From: Acridotheres tristis
Lineage: Eukaryota; Chordata; Aves; Passeriformes; Sturnidae
Length of the DNA: 64,000 nucleotides
Reading direction: 5' to 3'
Assembly: GCA_037013685.1 (NCBI GenBank)
Contig: CM072885.1
Location: forward strand, 70,287,785 to 70,351,784
Shown: positions 47,401 to 59,400 of the stretch, piece by piece
Numbering within the stretch: position 1 is the stretch's first letter
Layout: every line of letters starts with the position of its first letter
Notes under the pieces: model-generated
What the model saw: the letters and a program-made list of their open reading frames with translations, nothing else
What the model was told of the DNA's origin: nothing
Databases searched by the model: none
Translations under genes and position numbers: made by a program

Positions 47401-50211
47401 TCTAGAAGTGCCTCCAGCCTGTCAGGTCACCCTCTGCATTATTTACGTTGCCCAAGCAGTGTCATTTGTCCTGAGCCTCAGAACAATTTGTGCACCTTTA
47501 TTAGAGTTTAATAATAAATCTACAGTTGCTCCTCTGCCTGCTAGGGTGAAATAAAGGCTGCTAAAATAAAGGAAGGACACACACACACACGATAGACACA
47601 CAGGAAAAAGAAGAGAGAGAAAATTTTTGATGCATCACAATCATTCTCCAGAGGAAATATTTAAATATTTTCACTTCCCAGGAGGCTCAAGACACTGCTG
47701 TCAGTGTCTTGCCATGCCAAAAAACATCCCCAAACATCAACCAGACACTTCTTGTTGCCCACCTAGGACGTAAATGTATAAAATATCCCAATGATATAAG
47801 CGGATTACACCAAGAACATCCTGTGCTAAACTTCCTGCAAGCTTCTAGGAATTGCTGGAAAAACAAGGTGGATGAAAAACCAGCCCCAAGGCAGGAATAA
47901 ATGACAGCTCTTAACAAGAATGTTTCTAGGAGACCAAAGCTAATGCTCCCTTTCGTAGCCCTAAAAACTAATATAATGGGGGGAAAAAAAAAATCCTGGT
48001 GATGCTTATTTGTGCCCAAATTTTGCTAGGAGAGATGAGAAGGAGCACTAAATACACTCTTCAGAATAAGAAATGGGAGATGTTTTGTTGCTTTACAAGA
48101 GGGTGATATTAGCCTGATAAAGACAAGTATTTAAAAAAAAAAATCCGTTCTGTTGGATTTAAATCAAAAGAAAAAAATTTCCACAGAAACAAGAAATAGA
48201 CCTCAAGATGCAAAATTGACATCTGTTTTATTAAAATGCAGACATCCTCTGGAGATTAAGTAATTCTGCATGGTCTCACACATCTAAGGATTCCTAGAGC
48301 AGGATTTGAATGGAAGATTTAAATCAACTTGAGAACACAAATATAAGTGGCTCCCATCTTTATCACATTCAGCTTTTTCTCTTTTGAGTGTATGGAAACA
48401 TCCACCATAGAAATTTTGTTTCTAGTATTAATATTCCTATTAGAGTTGCAAATTTCATCAAAATAATTTGCAGGCTTAGCACGACAAGATGGGTTTTATC
48501 AAAAGAGCTTTCAACCTATTGGTCTGAAAAACAATCTCCCCATGAAGACAAGAGCACAGCAGTCACCAACCATATTGCTCAAGGTCTAAAAATGAGTTAA
48601 AATGTATTTACAGAAATAAATTTAAAATTCATTTACATTTTAACCAGAAAAAGTAACAGTCTGCTTGTCTAGTGATTCCTTCAAGCTTTAAACTCTACAA
48701 TATTATCTTTTTTCTCATTTTTCCCTCCTATCACGGGCTTAAATTTAATTAAGATTAATTTCATCTACCGGTTCCTCCAGGAATTGGACAAACACAATTA
48801 ATACATTAGGCTAAAAATCCAAACTTTTATTAACGGGCTCAAGCAACTCCACAGGGACCCTCGAGTCTTTTAAAAAGTTAATCCTGCTGTAAGTGTTGTG
48901 TCTTCAAACACTGGGCTTTTCAGGGAGAACATGCACAGCTCTTTCCCTGCCCAAAGGAAAACAAAAGATGTGGTAATTCCCCACAAAAGAACGAACAGAA
49001 TAATAGTTGGACATACAGTGAAAAGGTTCTTTGTCTTGAAAGGCATAAATGCATCTCCCCGCATAAGAGAGGGCCGTGTTAACTGGAGCACTGATTATTC
49101 TGTGACATTAAATATTGCCTGGGGACATCAATGAGCCATGGCAGGGCAAAGCTCTGTGCCAGTTTACTGAACTGACACAGCCAGGATCTCCAAGTTTCAA
49201 ATCTTCCCTAACTAACCTCGGTGCAGGATGACTTCGAGTGGGGCTGCTGAACAAAGGTAAAGAATTCAGTTTGTGCTTCTGCTCAACACTGAGCCCTTCC
49301 CTGAGAGAGGAAAAATCCCACTTACAATGCAAAAACGTGTCTGCAGTAGCTCTTTTATCACCTCTAGCATCCCATCAATTAACTCATTAATATTTGCTCA
49401 GTGTGATGCTGGCCCAGGAACCCCTGATACACCCTGGTGAAAGCAGGACATGAACACACTCCCCAGTGCAGAACAAACAGCACTGGAACAAATCCCCTGG
49501 GGAAAATGAGGCAGGAAAATGCTGTATTTATAGAAAGGGCAGGTCAAGTCACTCGGTTCCGTTTTTTTAGCCACTCATTATTTACACTGATAGTGGAAAT
49601 CGTGGGATGGCTGCAGAAGGGACCAAGAAAGAAAGTTGTCACCACGGTGCTGTCAACGTGAAACTGGGAATTTAAATACCTCCTGCTGCAGGGAGCTGCA
49701 ATACCACGGCAAAGCTTTGTCCCCAGATTTCCATGAAACTGCCAGAAATGAAGGCTGCATGCAGTGGGCAAAACTAAACACAGTGGGCACAGATGGGTTA
49801 GAAAAAAAAAAAAAAAACTTATTACCAAACTGCAAAAATGCTGCAGTAACGGGAAAATGAGAATATTATGTTTAATGGTCCTGAGAGAAGTAAAAATGTT
49901 TTGCATACAAAGCTTACTCGGAGACATAACAATTCACAGAATTAAAAACATGATGTATTTTCCAGCCTAAATATTTTCTAGGTACCTGAAGTGCATTTTT
50001 CTTTCTCAATGCTGATACAACAAAGCCTGTCAGTCCTGTAAATCATATCTTTAAGTTGCAGTGAGACATGATTATGTGTTATTCAGGTTACATGTGCATT
50101 CTTACTGACAGTAGGAAAGCTGGCAGTCCTCTAGGCAGGCAAGAAAATAATTATTTCCCCATATATCCATGCTTAGACAGGTCCTAAAACTCTAACTTCA
50201 GCTTGGAATAT
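44426..50211. other. Gene-free unique sequence with possible conserved blocks
   Basis: AT-rich DNA with A runs at 45307-45322, about 46506-46518 and about 49801-49817, an (AAAT)n patch at about 46725-46750 and a short (AC)n at about 47578-47590. Blocks at about 46080-46480, 47340-47560 and 48700-48850 are complex, repeat-poor and rich in ATTA-type words and could be conserved non-coding elements. No exon is recognised. Confidence 0.4.
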
Positions 50212-50365
50212 TGTTCTTTTTTTGTTGGTTTTTGTTTTTTGGTTGGTTTTTTTTGTTTGTTTGGTTGGTTGGTTTTTTTTGTTGTGGTTTGTTTGGTTTT
50301 TTGTTTTGTTTTGGTTTTTTTTGGGAGGGGGGTTGTTTGTTTTTGGGTTTTTTTGGTTTTTTTTT
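50212..50365. repeat. T/G-only low-complexity tract ending in TTTCAG
   Basis: From 50217 to about 50365 the plus strand contains only T and G apart from one A (50325), with (GTTT)n, (GGTT)n and T8 blocks. It ends directly in a TTTTTTTCAG word at 50360-50368, which is an excellent splice-acceptor pattern. Frames here encode Phe/Leu/Trp/Gly runs and are artefacts. Confidence 0.85.
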
Positions 50366-52335
50366 CAGAAATCTGCAAATCTTTTGCAACTGGACAGCTT
50401 CCAGTACTATTTTCACAGCGAATTTCCAGTGCTGAAAATTCCATTCCTGTGTCACAACCTAAAGGGGAACTTTTTGTCCCACCTGAGCACTTTTGCCCCA
50501 AGCAAGCACTGGGACACAGCAGCAGATGCAGGAGCTCTCTGGTTAGCTTGTGCTCAACAAGAAAGAAAATTTATTAAAGTTTCTGCACTTATTTTTTCAC
50601 AAATTTCACTGCATTATCTTCCAGCTTAAGCAAAATAGCAGGACAAGGAAGGAGTTTGGACAAATATTTCCCAGTGCATTTGCAGGAGGGAAGGCAAATA
50701 TCTGTGACCTTGCAGAATTATCCTCAGTCAGTGTCCTGGGGGTAGAAATTATACCTGGTTATTTGCATTTCAGCCAGGACTGAGATGCAAAACATCAACA
50801 ACAGATTTCGAATTATAACTATGTAAAATATCACCCCACTGCCAAGTAGCAAACATCACGAAAAAAGAAAAATAAAAAAGAACTGTGGTCAGTCATAATA
50901 GCTCTCTCCTTCACCTCCAGGAAAGGCAGAAAGTTGACTAAAAACTTTGGTTTTTTAGATATTTCACACTTGCCTCCTCTTCAAATTACCTAAGGCTTGC
51001 AAGCTGGTTACAGAGCTGCTCTGCAAAAATATCTCAGCATAAAAGTTCAGGTCACCACCCTAAATTTCTTTGTATCTCCAGCCTTAGGCAGGTTCAACTT
51101 GTTTACCAAAACTGGCTCAAAAAAAAAAAAAAAAAAAAAAGAAACCCACCAAACCCACAACAAAACAAACCAAAATTAACCCACAAAATCGATAGGTTTT
51201 TCTCCGAGGGTGAAGAAGAATTGACAGGATTTTTTGAGAACCAGATTCTCTCCTGTGCTTCTTGTGGAGGGAGGAATCACCTCACAATATCCTGGCAAAT
51301 GGAATATATGGAGTTTTCTACCTCCTGAATCAGGAAAATGGACTTCTGCTGATCCAAAAAGTCAAGGAAACACCACCACGATCAGGACCCAAAGAAAGAT
51401 CCACCTGGTCTTTATTTTTCACCCCAAAGGCACCAGAGACATCACTCAATGCCACAAACCAACTGAGGATGAGAAGAAGCAGGAAGCCAACAGCTGGGAC
51501 TGAATAAGTAGCAAAAAAAAAAAAAAAAAAAAAAGGTACCAAAAGTACCAAAAAGTCGACAAAAGCTGAATGTGCAGGATTTGACCATGGTGAGAAAAAA
51601 TCTTTGAAGATTTTTTTTTTGGCAGCCATTGCAGGCACCTCTCACATGCATACAGAATATACAGAAAATGGGGTTCCAGCCCTCCCAGCCCCTCTTCCCA
51701 AATATTCTCCAGAACCTGAGAGCTGCTGCTGTCCACAAACAGCCCCCAAACGGTGCCAAAGATGGAAAAGAAACCTCAACATAACCCAGCCCAGCTGCAG
51801 GCTCAGGGAGGCACAGCCTCTGCTCTGCTCCACTGAATGCACGGGGCACCAGCAGGGTTGGCTCATTCTCCTACCACACAATGAGTGTAAAACATCACCC
51901 AAAATAAGAGATAAATATCTTACACTGAAAGGGAAAGAGAGGAGCCATCAGGTGGGAGATGCTGGCTCCCTAAAAAATCCTCTTTGGATTGGAGGTCGGC
52001 AAAAAAGAAAAAAAAAAAAAATCAAAGAGGAGGGTAAAATTCTCACTATGTAATATAAATGTTCCTTACATTTCATCCCCATGAAGATTTCCTTCTTTCC
52101 TTTAAGTCCATATGTAATTCCTGCTATAATTTTGGGAAGGGGGTGATGAAAAGAGATGTTTGGGGCTCTTGGGTGAGAGAAAGGGATTTCCAGGAGCCCA
52201 AGCCCAGCAGTGCAGTGAGCAGTGACTCAGCTGGGTGTCCACGTGTCGTGCTCAGCTCCTGGACTGTCCCTGTCCCACTGATGGAGACCAACAGCTTGGA
52301 GCAGAGCCTCCAGCAGTGCCCAGCAGCACGGGGGA
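50366..52335. other. Unique sequence with two 22-A runs
   Basis: Runs of 22 A lie at 51119-51140 and 51513-51534; I see no direct repeats flanking either. Chance frames occur on both strands, including a 149-codon plus frame at 51604-52053 and a 135-codon minus frame at 51442-51849, with no recognisable domains. A GC-richer patch from about 52180 leads into the minisatellite. Confidence 0.4.
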
Positions 52336-52337
52336 AG

Positions 52338-53020
52338 CTCCAGGTGAGCACCTCAGTGCCCCACCCTGGCCCCAGGTGAGCACCTCAGTGCCTCACCCTG
52401 GCCCCAGGTGAGCACCTCCAGTGCTTCCCTTTGGCTCCAGGTGAGCACCTCAGTGCCCCACCCTGGCCCCAGGTGAGCATTTCCAGTTCCTCACTCTGGC
52501 TCCAGGTGAACATTTCCAGTTCCTCACCCTGGCCCCAGGTGAGCACCTCCAGTGCTTCCCTTTGGCTCCAGGTGAGCACCTCAGTGCCTCACCCTGGCTC
52601 CAGGTGAGCACCTCCAGTTCCTCACCCTGGCCCCAGGTGAGCACCTCCAGTGCTTCCCTTTGGCTCCAGGTGAGCACCTCAGTGCCTCACCCTGGCTCCA
52701 GGTGAGCACCTCCAGTTCCTCACCCTGGCCCCAGGTGAGCACCTCCAGTGCTTCCCTTTGGCTCCAGGTGAGCACCTCAGTGCCTCACTCTGGCTCCAGG
52801 TGAGCACCTCCAGTGCCTCCCTTTGGTTCCAGGTGAGCATCTCCAGTGCCTCACTCTGGCTCCAGGTGAGCACCTTCAGTTCCTCACCCTGGCTCCAGGT
52901 GAGCATTTCCAGTTCCTCACTCTGGCCCCAGGTGAGCACCTCCAGTGCTTCACTCTGGCCCCAGGTGAGCACCTCAATTCTTCACTCTGGCCCCAGGTGA
53001 GCATCTCCAGTGCCCCACCC
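52338..53020. repeat. 32/33-bp minisatellite, 21 copies, with 98-bp higher-order unit
   Basis: CAGGTGA recurs 21 times at 52341, 52373, 52405, 52438, 52470, 52503, 52536, 52569, 52601, 52634, 52667, 52699, 52732, 52765, 52797, 52830, 52863, 52896, 52929, 52962 and 52994, so units are 32 or 33 bp. Twenty copies read CAGGTGAGC; the copy at 52503 reads CAGGTGAAC. Most continue CACCTC. Three successive units (32+33+33) form a 98-bp higher-order unit, and 52569-52666 is identical to 52667-52764. The 33-bp units keep one frame, giving 11-residue repeats on the minus strand (LTWxQxEELEV type). The interspersed 32-bp units break the frame, so I do not call a protein. Confidence 0.97.
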
Positions 53021-56000
53021 AGCACAGTGAGGTGGCAATCACAGACAGGCTGCAGCAGAGGGAGGCAGACACAGAAGGAGGGATTCCTTTTCCTCAGCAC
53101 ACCTGGGATGATGTTTTAATGGAGCTCACACGTTTGCAGAGGAATGCCAGGAAGTGAAATGAAGTGTGCACACCTCACTCAGGTCCCCAGTGGGATGTAC
53201 AGTCTCCATAGCAACTTCCAAGGTCCAGCACAAACCAGATTTCTGATGTTCCACATTACTGCAAATGTATTGATACATTGCTACTTTAAATACCTGAATA
53301 TAAATCCGAAATAAATAAGTAAAAATATCTCACTTAGGATCATAAACCCAGTCTTTTTCTCTAGGAGGTCAAGAAGAAAACTTTGTGCACAACAGACATT
53401 CAGAAACAAGAACACAATGAGATGTGAGGGGAAAAAAGTTATCAAGGGCAACAAGTCCCCATGAGCTTAAAACTGGACATTCAGCACACCTTCATTATAT
53501 GAAAGCACATCCTTCAGAAATGTTATTTATCATAAGAGCTGTAAAACTGTAATGCTTAGTGCACTACCTCAAAGGTTGATTAAAAGCCTTCTTTAAAACT
53601 GGGTCTTTAAAACTGGGTCATTAGTTCATCCAGGAAACTTGGAAGAGATCTTTGATTCACTAACTTGCTTTAGTACTTCAGTAAGAGAACGTTTCCGTTT
53701 CAGTCTGAGCCAGCCTCACCTCTGTGCTGTGGAAATCAGTTTTGTTAATTGAAGCAGCATTCTCTTGCACAAACCCTGAGCTGCAGACTAATTGTTCCAA
53801 TGGGAATGGCTTTCCTTCAGAAGCATTTCTGCAAATGTTCATTATTTATGCCATGGCTCTTAGAAATTTCTCATTCTTTTATTCAGCTGATTCCTCATTT
53901 CCTTTTATTCGGTGTTCAAACCTGATGTGAAGTTTCTGTTAATAATTCAGAAGCATCCTCGTTTTGCTGCTGCATGAAATTGGATACTCCTTTAAATATG
54001 ATTGCAATACTGAAATGTAACACCAACAAAAAAGCTGGCAAAATTTGCCTTCCTTTGGGATAAATGGAAAAAATTATATCTTGTAATCATCACAGAAAGC
54101 TGATGTTCCTGTAAATTATGACTCATTGAATATTTTGTTGTGCTTTTAATTTTTTAATTTTTTTTCAAGGAATCTTAGCAGCACTTTCTTCTTCAGGAAG
54201 TTTAAGGGTTGCAAAACTTCCTTTCCCTCACAATATTAATATCTGTCAAGGAAAAACCCCCCAAGCTGCTGCAGGGGAGGTTGAGAGAACTGTAAGCTTG
54301 CTTTAAAAATGCTGGTCTTTAGGCAAAGAGCACCAACTCTTAGTTTGTTTCAGAGAAATAAATGGGTTATTCAGAGGCAGTGTGGAAGTCACAAATCCAT
54401 TAGTAAAATTTAGTTTGTCCTAAACGTTTCACCTTCTCACCTTGAAAGTCACTCTCTGTCAGCTTCAGACAGCTGAACTTCTGCTGCAGACTGAAATCTA
54501 TTTAAAAATAAAAAAGCTTAACCGAGATGAATTTATAACTATGCTGTTCCAACCCTATTTATGAATTTCAGAGTGTATCAATTTCAGTGTTCTCCAGTTC
54601 TCTAGAGGTTGCAGAGATGTTAACCAGTGACATAAAGTGACAGGTCAGAATCCAGACACATCTACAACCTGCTGAGAGAAAGGGAGAGCTGAAAGAAAAG
54701 AAGGAAAAAAAAAAATGAGAATCACACTTGGTCAGGTGAGTCTTAGAGTTTGTGAGATGGCAGTTGTGCATTTTAGCTCACCACCAGTCTCAGATGGTGA
54801 AGGCACTGCCAGTCCTGTCACAAGGAAACTCTGGGGGTGTTTTTTGTCATGGGAGGGGGAGAAGAGCTAGGGGAAAACAATCTCTGTGCTGGCAATGCAC
54901 TTAGATATAATGAAGTGAAAAAAAGCAATGAAGAAATAGACATTTTAAACTTTCTGTGCTTTCTGACACTGACCCTCAAAAAAACATTGCTTTTCATTTG
55001 AAACCTTGGAGAAAGCTTCCAAATTTAAGTGATAGAGTTAGAATCACTGGTCTGTTGTTAGAAAAAAAAAGTGTAATTTCACAGAGTAAAGGGTTTTGAA
55101 ATTGAAGTTTTAGAATATAGTAATAAGTATGGGACAAAATGAAAGTTCATAGGCGTTGTCTCTTCCTTCCTTTCTTGTTCCTTCTTCATAATTTCAAGTA
55201 GTAATTTTTAGATTCAATAGTATCACAGTGCAGGTCACAAGTGTTTAGTCATTGGGCTAAAAGTCTAAATAATAGAAATGTTAGTTCTTCATTAAAAAGT
55301 TAAGCTTTAAAAGACCTTGTAACTAAATTCGCCTCCATTTTCTCACTTTTGGCTTAATAGCTAAAAGTAACGAAAATCTCTCTGTACTTTAAATAAAATT
55401 TAATAAACATCCAAGTCCAAACAAGAAATCTGGCTCTCGAGTATTCAATCCTGACTCTGAGTAAAGAAAAAAAAAAAACAAACCACAAAACCAAACAAAA
55501 TAAAATAAAATAAAATAAAAATAAAAAAACAGAAGCAACCACGGTGGACACAGGATCAGAGGCACATGGAGGTTCACGGCCCTCATCCCCCAGTCTGTCT
55601 TTTGAAGAATCCTTTTGCATACCTAAGGTGTAGCTGTGGAATCTCAGCAGCAGAAGCTTGGCTTTGAGTCAAACTTCACACCTGTCCTCTTAAAAAAGTT
55701 AAATTTCTCAAGTGTTCCCCCTCCCCAAAGGGAGGATTTCCAACTTTGGTTCCTCTTAAAGAAACATTCCGTGTCTTCCACAGTATAATCTTCAGCTAAC
55801 CCATTGTATCCTCCCATTAAACTCGGACCTTAAAGTGCAGTATTTTCTTGAATCATCCAAAAAATGCCACAAATCTGCTTTTATCCACCTGTAGGCAAAG
55901 CTCCCAAAGGCAGCTCTGAGCCCTCACTGCAATCACCTCCTCCTTCCCTCATGGGAACAACATTTAAATTCAAATGCTGGTGCCTCCTGTTCCATCCCCA

Positions 56001-59000
56001 GCAGATGAAGCAGCAGATCCATTTCCAGCACGAAGAAGTTTCAATGAGTAGTGACAGCTTCCAGTCATGCAGAAACATAGGCAGACTCAGATGTCATTCT
56101 CAAAACGGTGACTGATTTGAGAGGGAGTATCAAACTGCCCAAATATTGCTTTTCAATGACTCATTAAAATCCAAGGCAAATCTTGTTCTGAGAGCACAAG
56201 AATTATTAGAAAGAAAAAACAACCCACCATGTTTAATGTGTTAGCTAACGTGGTAGAATCCTCAAGAAGATAAAGCAATTTTTCTTTCAAAGGAAAAGTA
56301 CTCATCTTTGTGAGAAAAGACAACTTGTTATTAATTCAAGATAAAATCCCACTACTGGAGGTGAGCCAGTTTATTGTTTTCACAAGACTTAGCAGATAAA
56401 AGAAGAATCCCAGGGCTTTGCAAAAGGGGGATAAAAGCTACAGGCTCTGATTTCCTGAGTGGCAGCACTGATATCCCCACTCCAGAGCTCTGTCTGGTAC
56501 CCCTGCCTCAGGCTCTCCAGGAATCATCCCTGGGGATTGAATTTTCAGGGGTTATTGGGGTAGTAATTCAGGCTTTCACTGTCTGATACCTGGCAGGGAG
56601 GTCTGCAGTGAGCACCAAAGACCTGGAGACTGTAAAAACCCATGGAAACAACCCTCCATCCATCCAGTGGATGCTGTGAAAAACACAGGGGTCCTAAGGA
56701 AGAAAATTAAAGATCTTGATTTCATTTCCCATTCAGCTGTTAGGCTTTACAAGCATAAGTCCATCTGAAGAACTGAGTGAAAACAAACCAAAGATCCTCG
56801 TGGCCAGGAGCCCTGGAAGCTGTCCCAGCTCTCAGCAGTCACATCCTGAGGATTTCAGTGGAGACGAGGTGAGTTCCCCACAACTCCATCCTGCTCATTT
56901 CCCACTCTGCAGCCTCCACTCCACTCAGCCCTGCTGAGACGCCCACCTCTGCGATTCCAGCACCCAACAGCCGTGCAAGGGACAGGAAATTGGGACACAT
57001 TTCAGCAGGGAAGAGCTCGGGCAAGTTTACACTCAGCTTTGTTTGAGGCAACACCAAATATTAAAACTGAGGATGAGCTGTCAAATTCAACTAATTAGAA
57101 ATCCCAAATAGCCAGCCTTGCACACGAGAGATCTCAGCGAAATGTAAAATTAACAGCCCCAAAAGAAAGATGTTAAGTCCTCGGGTTTGTTTCACTGAGG
57201 TGCAGGAAACACCCAAAAGATGTTGTCCATCATTAAACACTCACATCAATTCTGAATTTCCCCCTCTCATCTGAAAGCAGCAAGCAGAGTAAAATCAGAA
57301 TGAGCCTCGATCAAACAGAGCACTGCAGCACTTTCTGCCTCCCTTCCCTGTGCAGTCTGAAGACAGCAGCATTTTGAGATTTCTTTGTAGTACTACCCCA
57401 GTGACATACCAATGAGATAATGCAATTCCTCAGGACTGCAGAAGAACATTAAGGAACATAAAGAGAGACAAAAGAGACCATTAAGTTGGTTTAGATCTTT
57501 TCTCTCTCTCTCTCCTTTCCTTAAAAAAAGTCCTCTCATCTCAGATAAACAGAGGACTTTTCTTAGTTTATTTGCTTTTATGTCTGGAGTTAAGACATTG
57601 CCCAGCAGAGTTTTCATGAAAACATAATGCCTGTTTAAAATAGCACACACTTCAAATAGAAGATGTGGCTCACAGTAAGATGAGGACAGAAAACAAAATA
57701 ACAAGAATGGTGACAAATTCTTTTAAATTGTTTCCAAATGATCAACGTTTCCTTTAACAAAACAAGCACATAAATGATATTGTAGTTTGCTTTGGGTTTT
57801 TTTGTCGTGGGTTGTTGTTTTTTTAATTGGAGATTTTTGAGCTTCGACCTCAAAATCATTAAACAGGCAGACAGACAAGTTGTTCTATTAATATCAGTGG
57901 AACAAACAAGTACTTAGAAATCGAGATTCTGATGCTGCAGAAACTTTCTCACCCACAGCTGAACAACTCATGAACATCACTCAGTTTTCATCCCTGAGCT
58001 GAAAAATGCCTTCAAACTCGTAAAAGGTAAATTTTAGGCAACTGATGGTTTGTTTTCCTGTATTTTTCTTTCTGTCAGAGCAACAGCTGAGTGCATTTCT
58101 AGGAGCTCTAGGGGAAATGTGTGTCCAGAGTGGAGAGTGCACATTATTGGATCAAGAATATTAATCACATACAGTTTCTAATCAGTGAGTGCACTATCAC
58201 CATCCCAATGCCTATTAAAAAAAATAAATAAATAAAAATATCTGTACAACAGAAATGACCCCGAGCTCCAGATATGCACAATTTTTAAGGTCAGCTGGTC
58301 CCTGAAGGCATGTGCCCATTACAGGGCAAGAACAGGGGAATGACTGGAAGTCTCTGTTGTTTTATGTCATGGTGGCAAGAACACTGCAACACTGCCTCAG
58401 AACATTTCCTCATTACTGGCACCAAGAGTCCCATGCAGGGAGAGAGAGCATAAAGTGCAAGGTCACCTGTAAAATTACCACGTGTTTTCCTCTATATCCT
58501 AAAGAAGTCACTCAAGCTCTGTGAGGAAGGTTTTAAGACTAAGGAGGGATTACATCACTTGTGACACATTCCCACAGAAACCCAATTTTTGGACTCAATT
58601 TACTAAATCGCCCGTAGTGACATCTGTAAATGTTGTTTGATAGAGGTCATGAGGAAGACGTGACAATATTTAAAACAAGAATGTTACTGCTGGCATTACT
58701 GGAAATACTGGCACAGGAGTCTGTACAACACCAATTCCACTCTCTAGGAGGCAGGAAGGCCATAAATCTCTGAAAAATCAAAATGAACCTATGCTCCAAC
58801 TCCCCATGGATTCCCCACACAGGCTAACATGGCCTTTAACTCCTAAAAAACTGCTGTGCACAGAAGAGCCTCAGCCTGCCACGGGAGCAAAAAATGATTA
58901 TACAGACAAGTACACGGTGGTGCAGAGTGTGATGTGAGTTTACACAGTCCATGCAGTGAAGCAATGAAGGATAGAAATAGAGACTCCAGCATCACCTGCT

Positions 59001-59347
59001 TTTAGTCCATGAAGCTTTTGGGGAAAAGGTGTTTATCTAGAGGAAGAAACCTGGATTGCATCTGCTGTGTGCCAAACTGTATATACATATATATATATTT
59101 TTTTTTATATATATATACACACAAATAACAGCATCTAGAGGGTTGCACCACGTTCTGGTATTCACACGATTCACACACAAAGAACCACTAAAAATTCACT
59201 AATGCACTTAGTGAAAAATGCCAGTGTTTGCCAGGGGCAGGTAGTTTAAATTACTGTGTCTATCTTCCTCTGAGAGGAAAGCCAAGGAAACTTGATTAAT
59301 ATTTTTCTAGCAGAAATAAAAAGGCAGAAAACGCTCCTCCTTCCTAC
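53021..59347. other. Gene-free unique sequence
   Basis: Unique DNA. A 14-bp perfect tandem duplication (CTTTAAAACTGGGT) lies at 53591-53618. An A-rich (AAAAT)n/(CAAA)n patch lies at about 55467-55528 and (AAAT)n at about 58211-58240. An AT palindrome lies near 59080-59120. No exon or repeat family is recognised; frames on both strands look like chance. Confidence 0.4.
59079..59122. repeat. (TA)n/T-run hairpin-forming AT repeat
   Basis: A TATATACATATATATATA segment is followed by an uninterrupted T run of about ten bases and then TATATATATATA-ACACACA. The two TA blocks are complementary across the T run, giving a cruciform or hairpin-prone AT-rich site. Confidence 0.75.
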
Positions 59348-59400
59348 ACTCCGGAGGTCAAACTAGATGATGTAATGATCTCTTGTGGTTTTAAACTGGT
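59348..59400 (+). mobile_element. Ancient CR1-type LINE 3' end
   Basis: GGAGGTCAAACTAGATGATG, ATGATCTCTTGTGG and TTTTAAACT follow the order of the 3' end of older amniote CR1 elements (a GGTCAGACTAGATGAT-type consensus). Only about 50 bp is recognisable and the terminal short repeat is degraded, so this is an old insertion. Confidence 0.55.

Noticed and set aside
50203..50629. Hydrophobic frames that look like transmembrane proteins
   Set aside because: The hydrophobic residues come from a T/G-only tract; three overlapping frames show the same artefact.
51119..51534. Two 22-A runs as possible processed pseudogene tails
   Set aside because: No flanking direct repeats and no recognisable coding sequence upstream of either run.
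52385..53100. Several overlapping minus-strand frames with 11-residue repeats resembling a repeat protein
   Set aside because: They arise from the 33-bp units; the 32-bp units repeatedly shift the frame, so no single long repeat protein exists.
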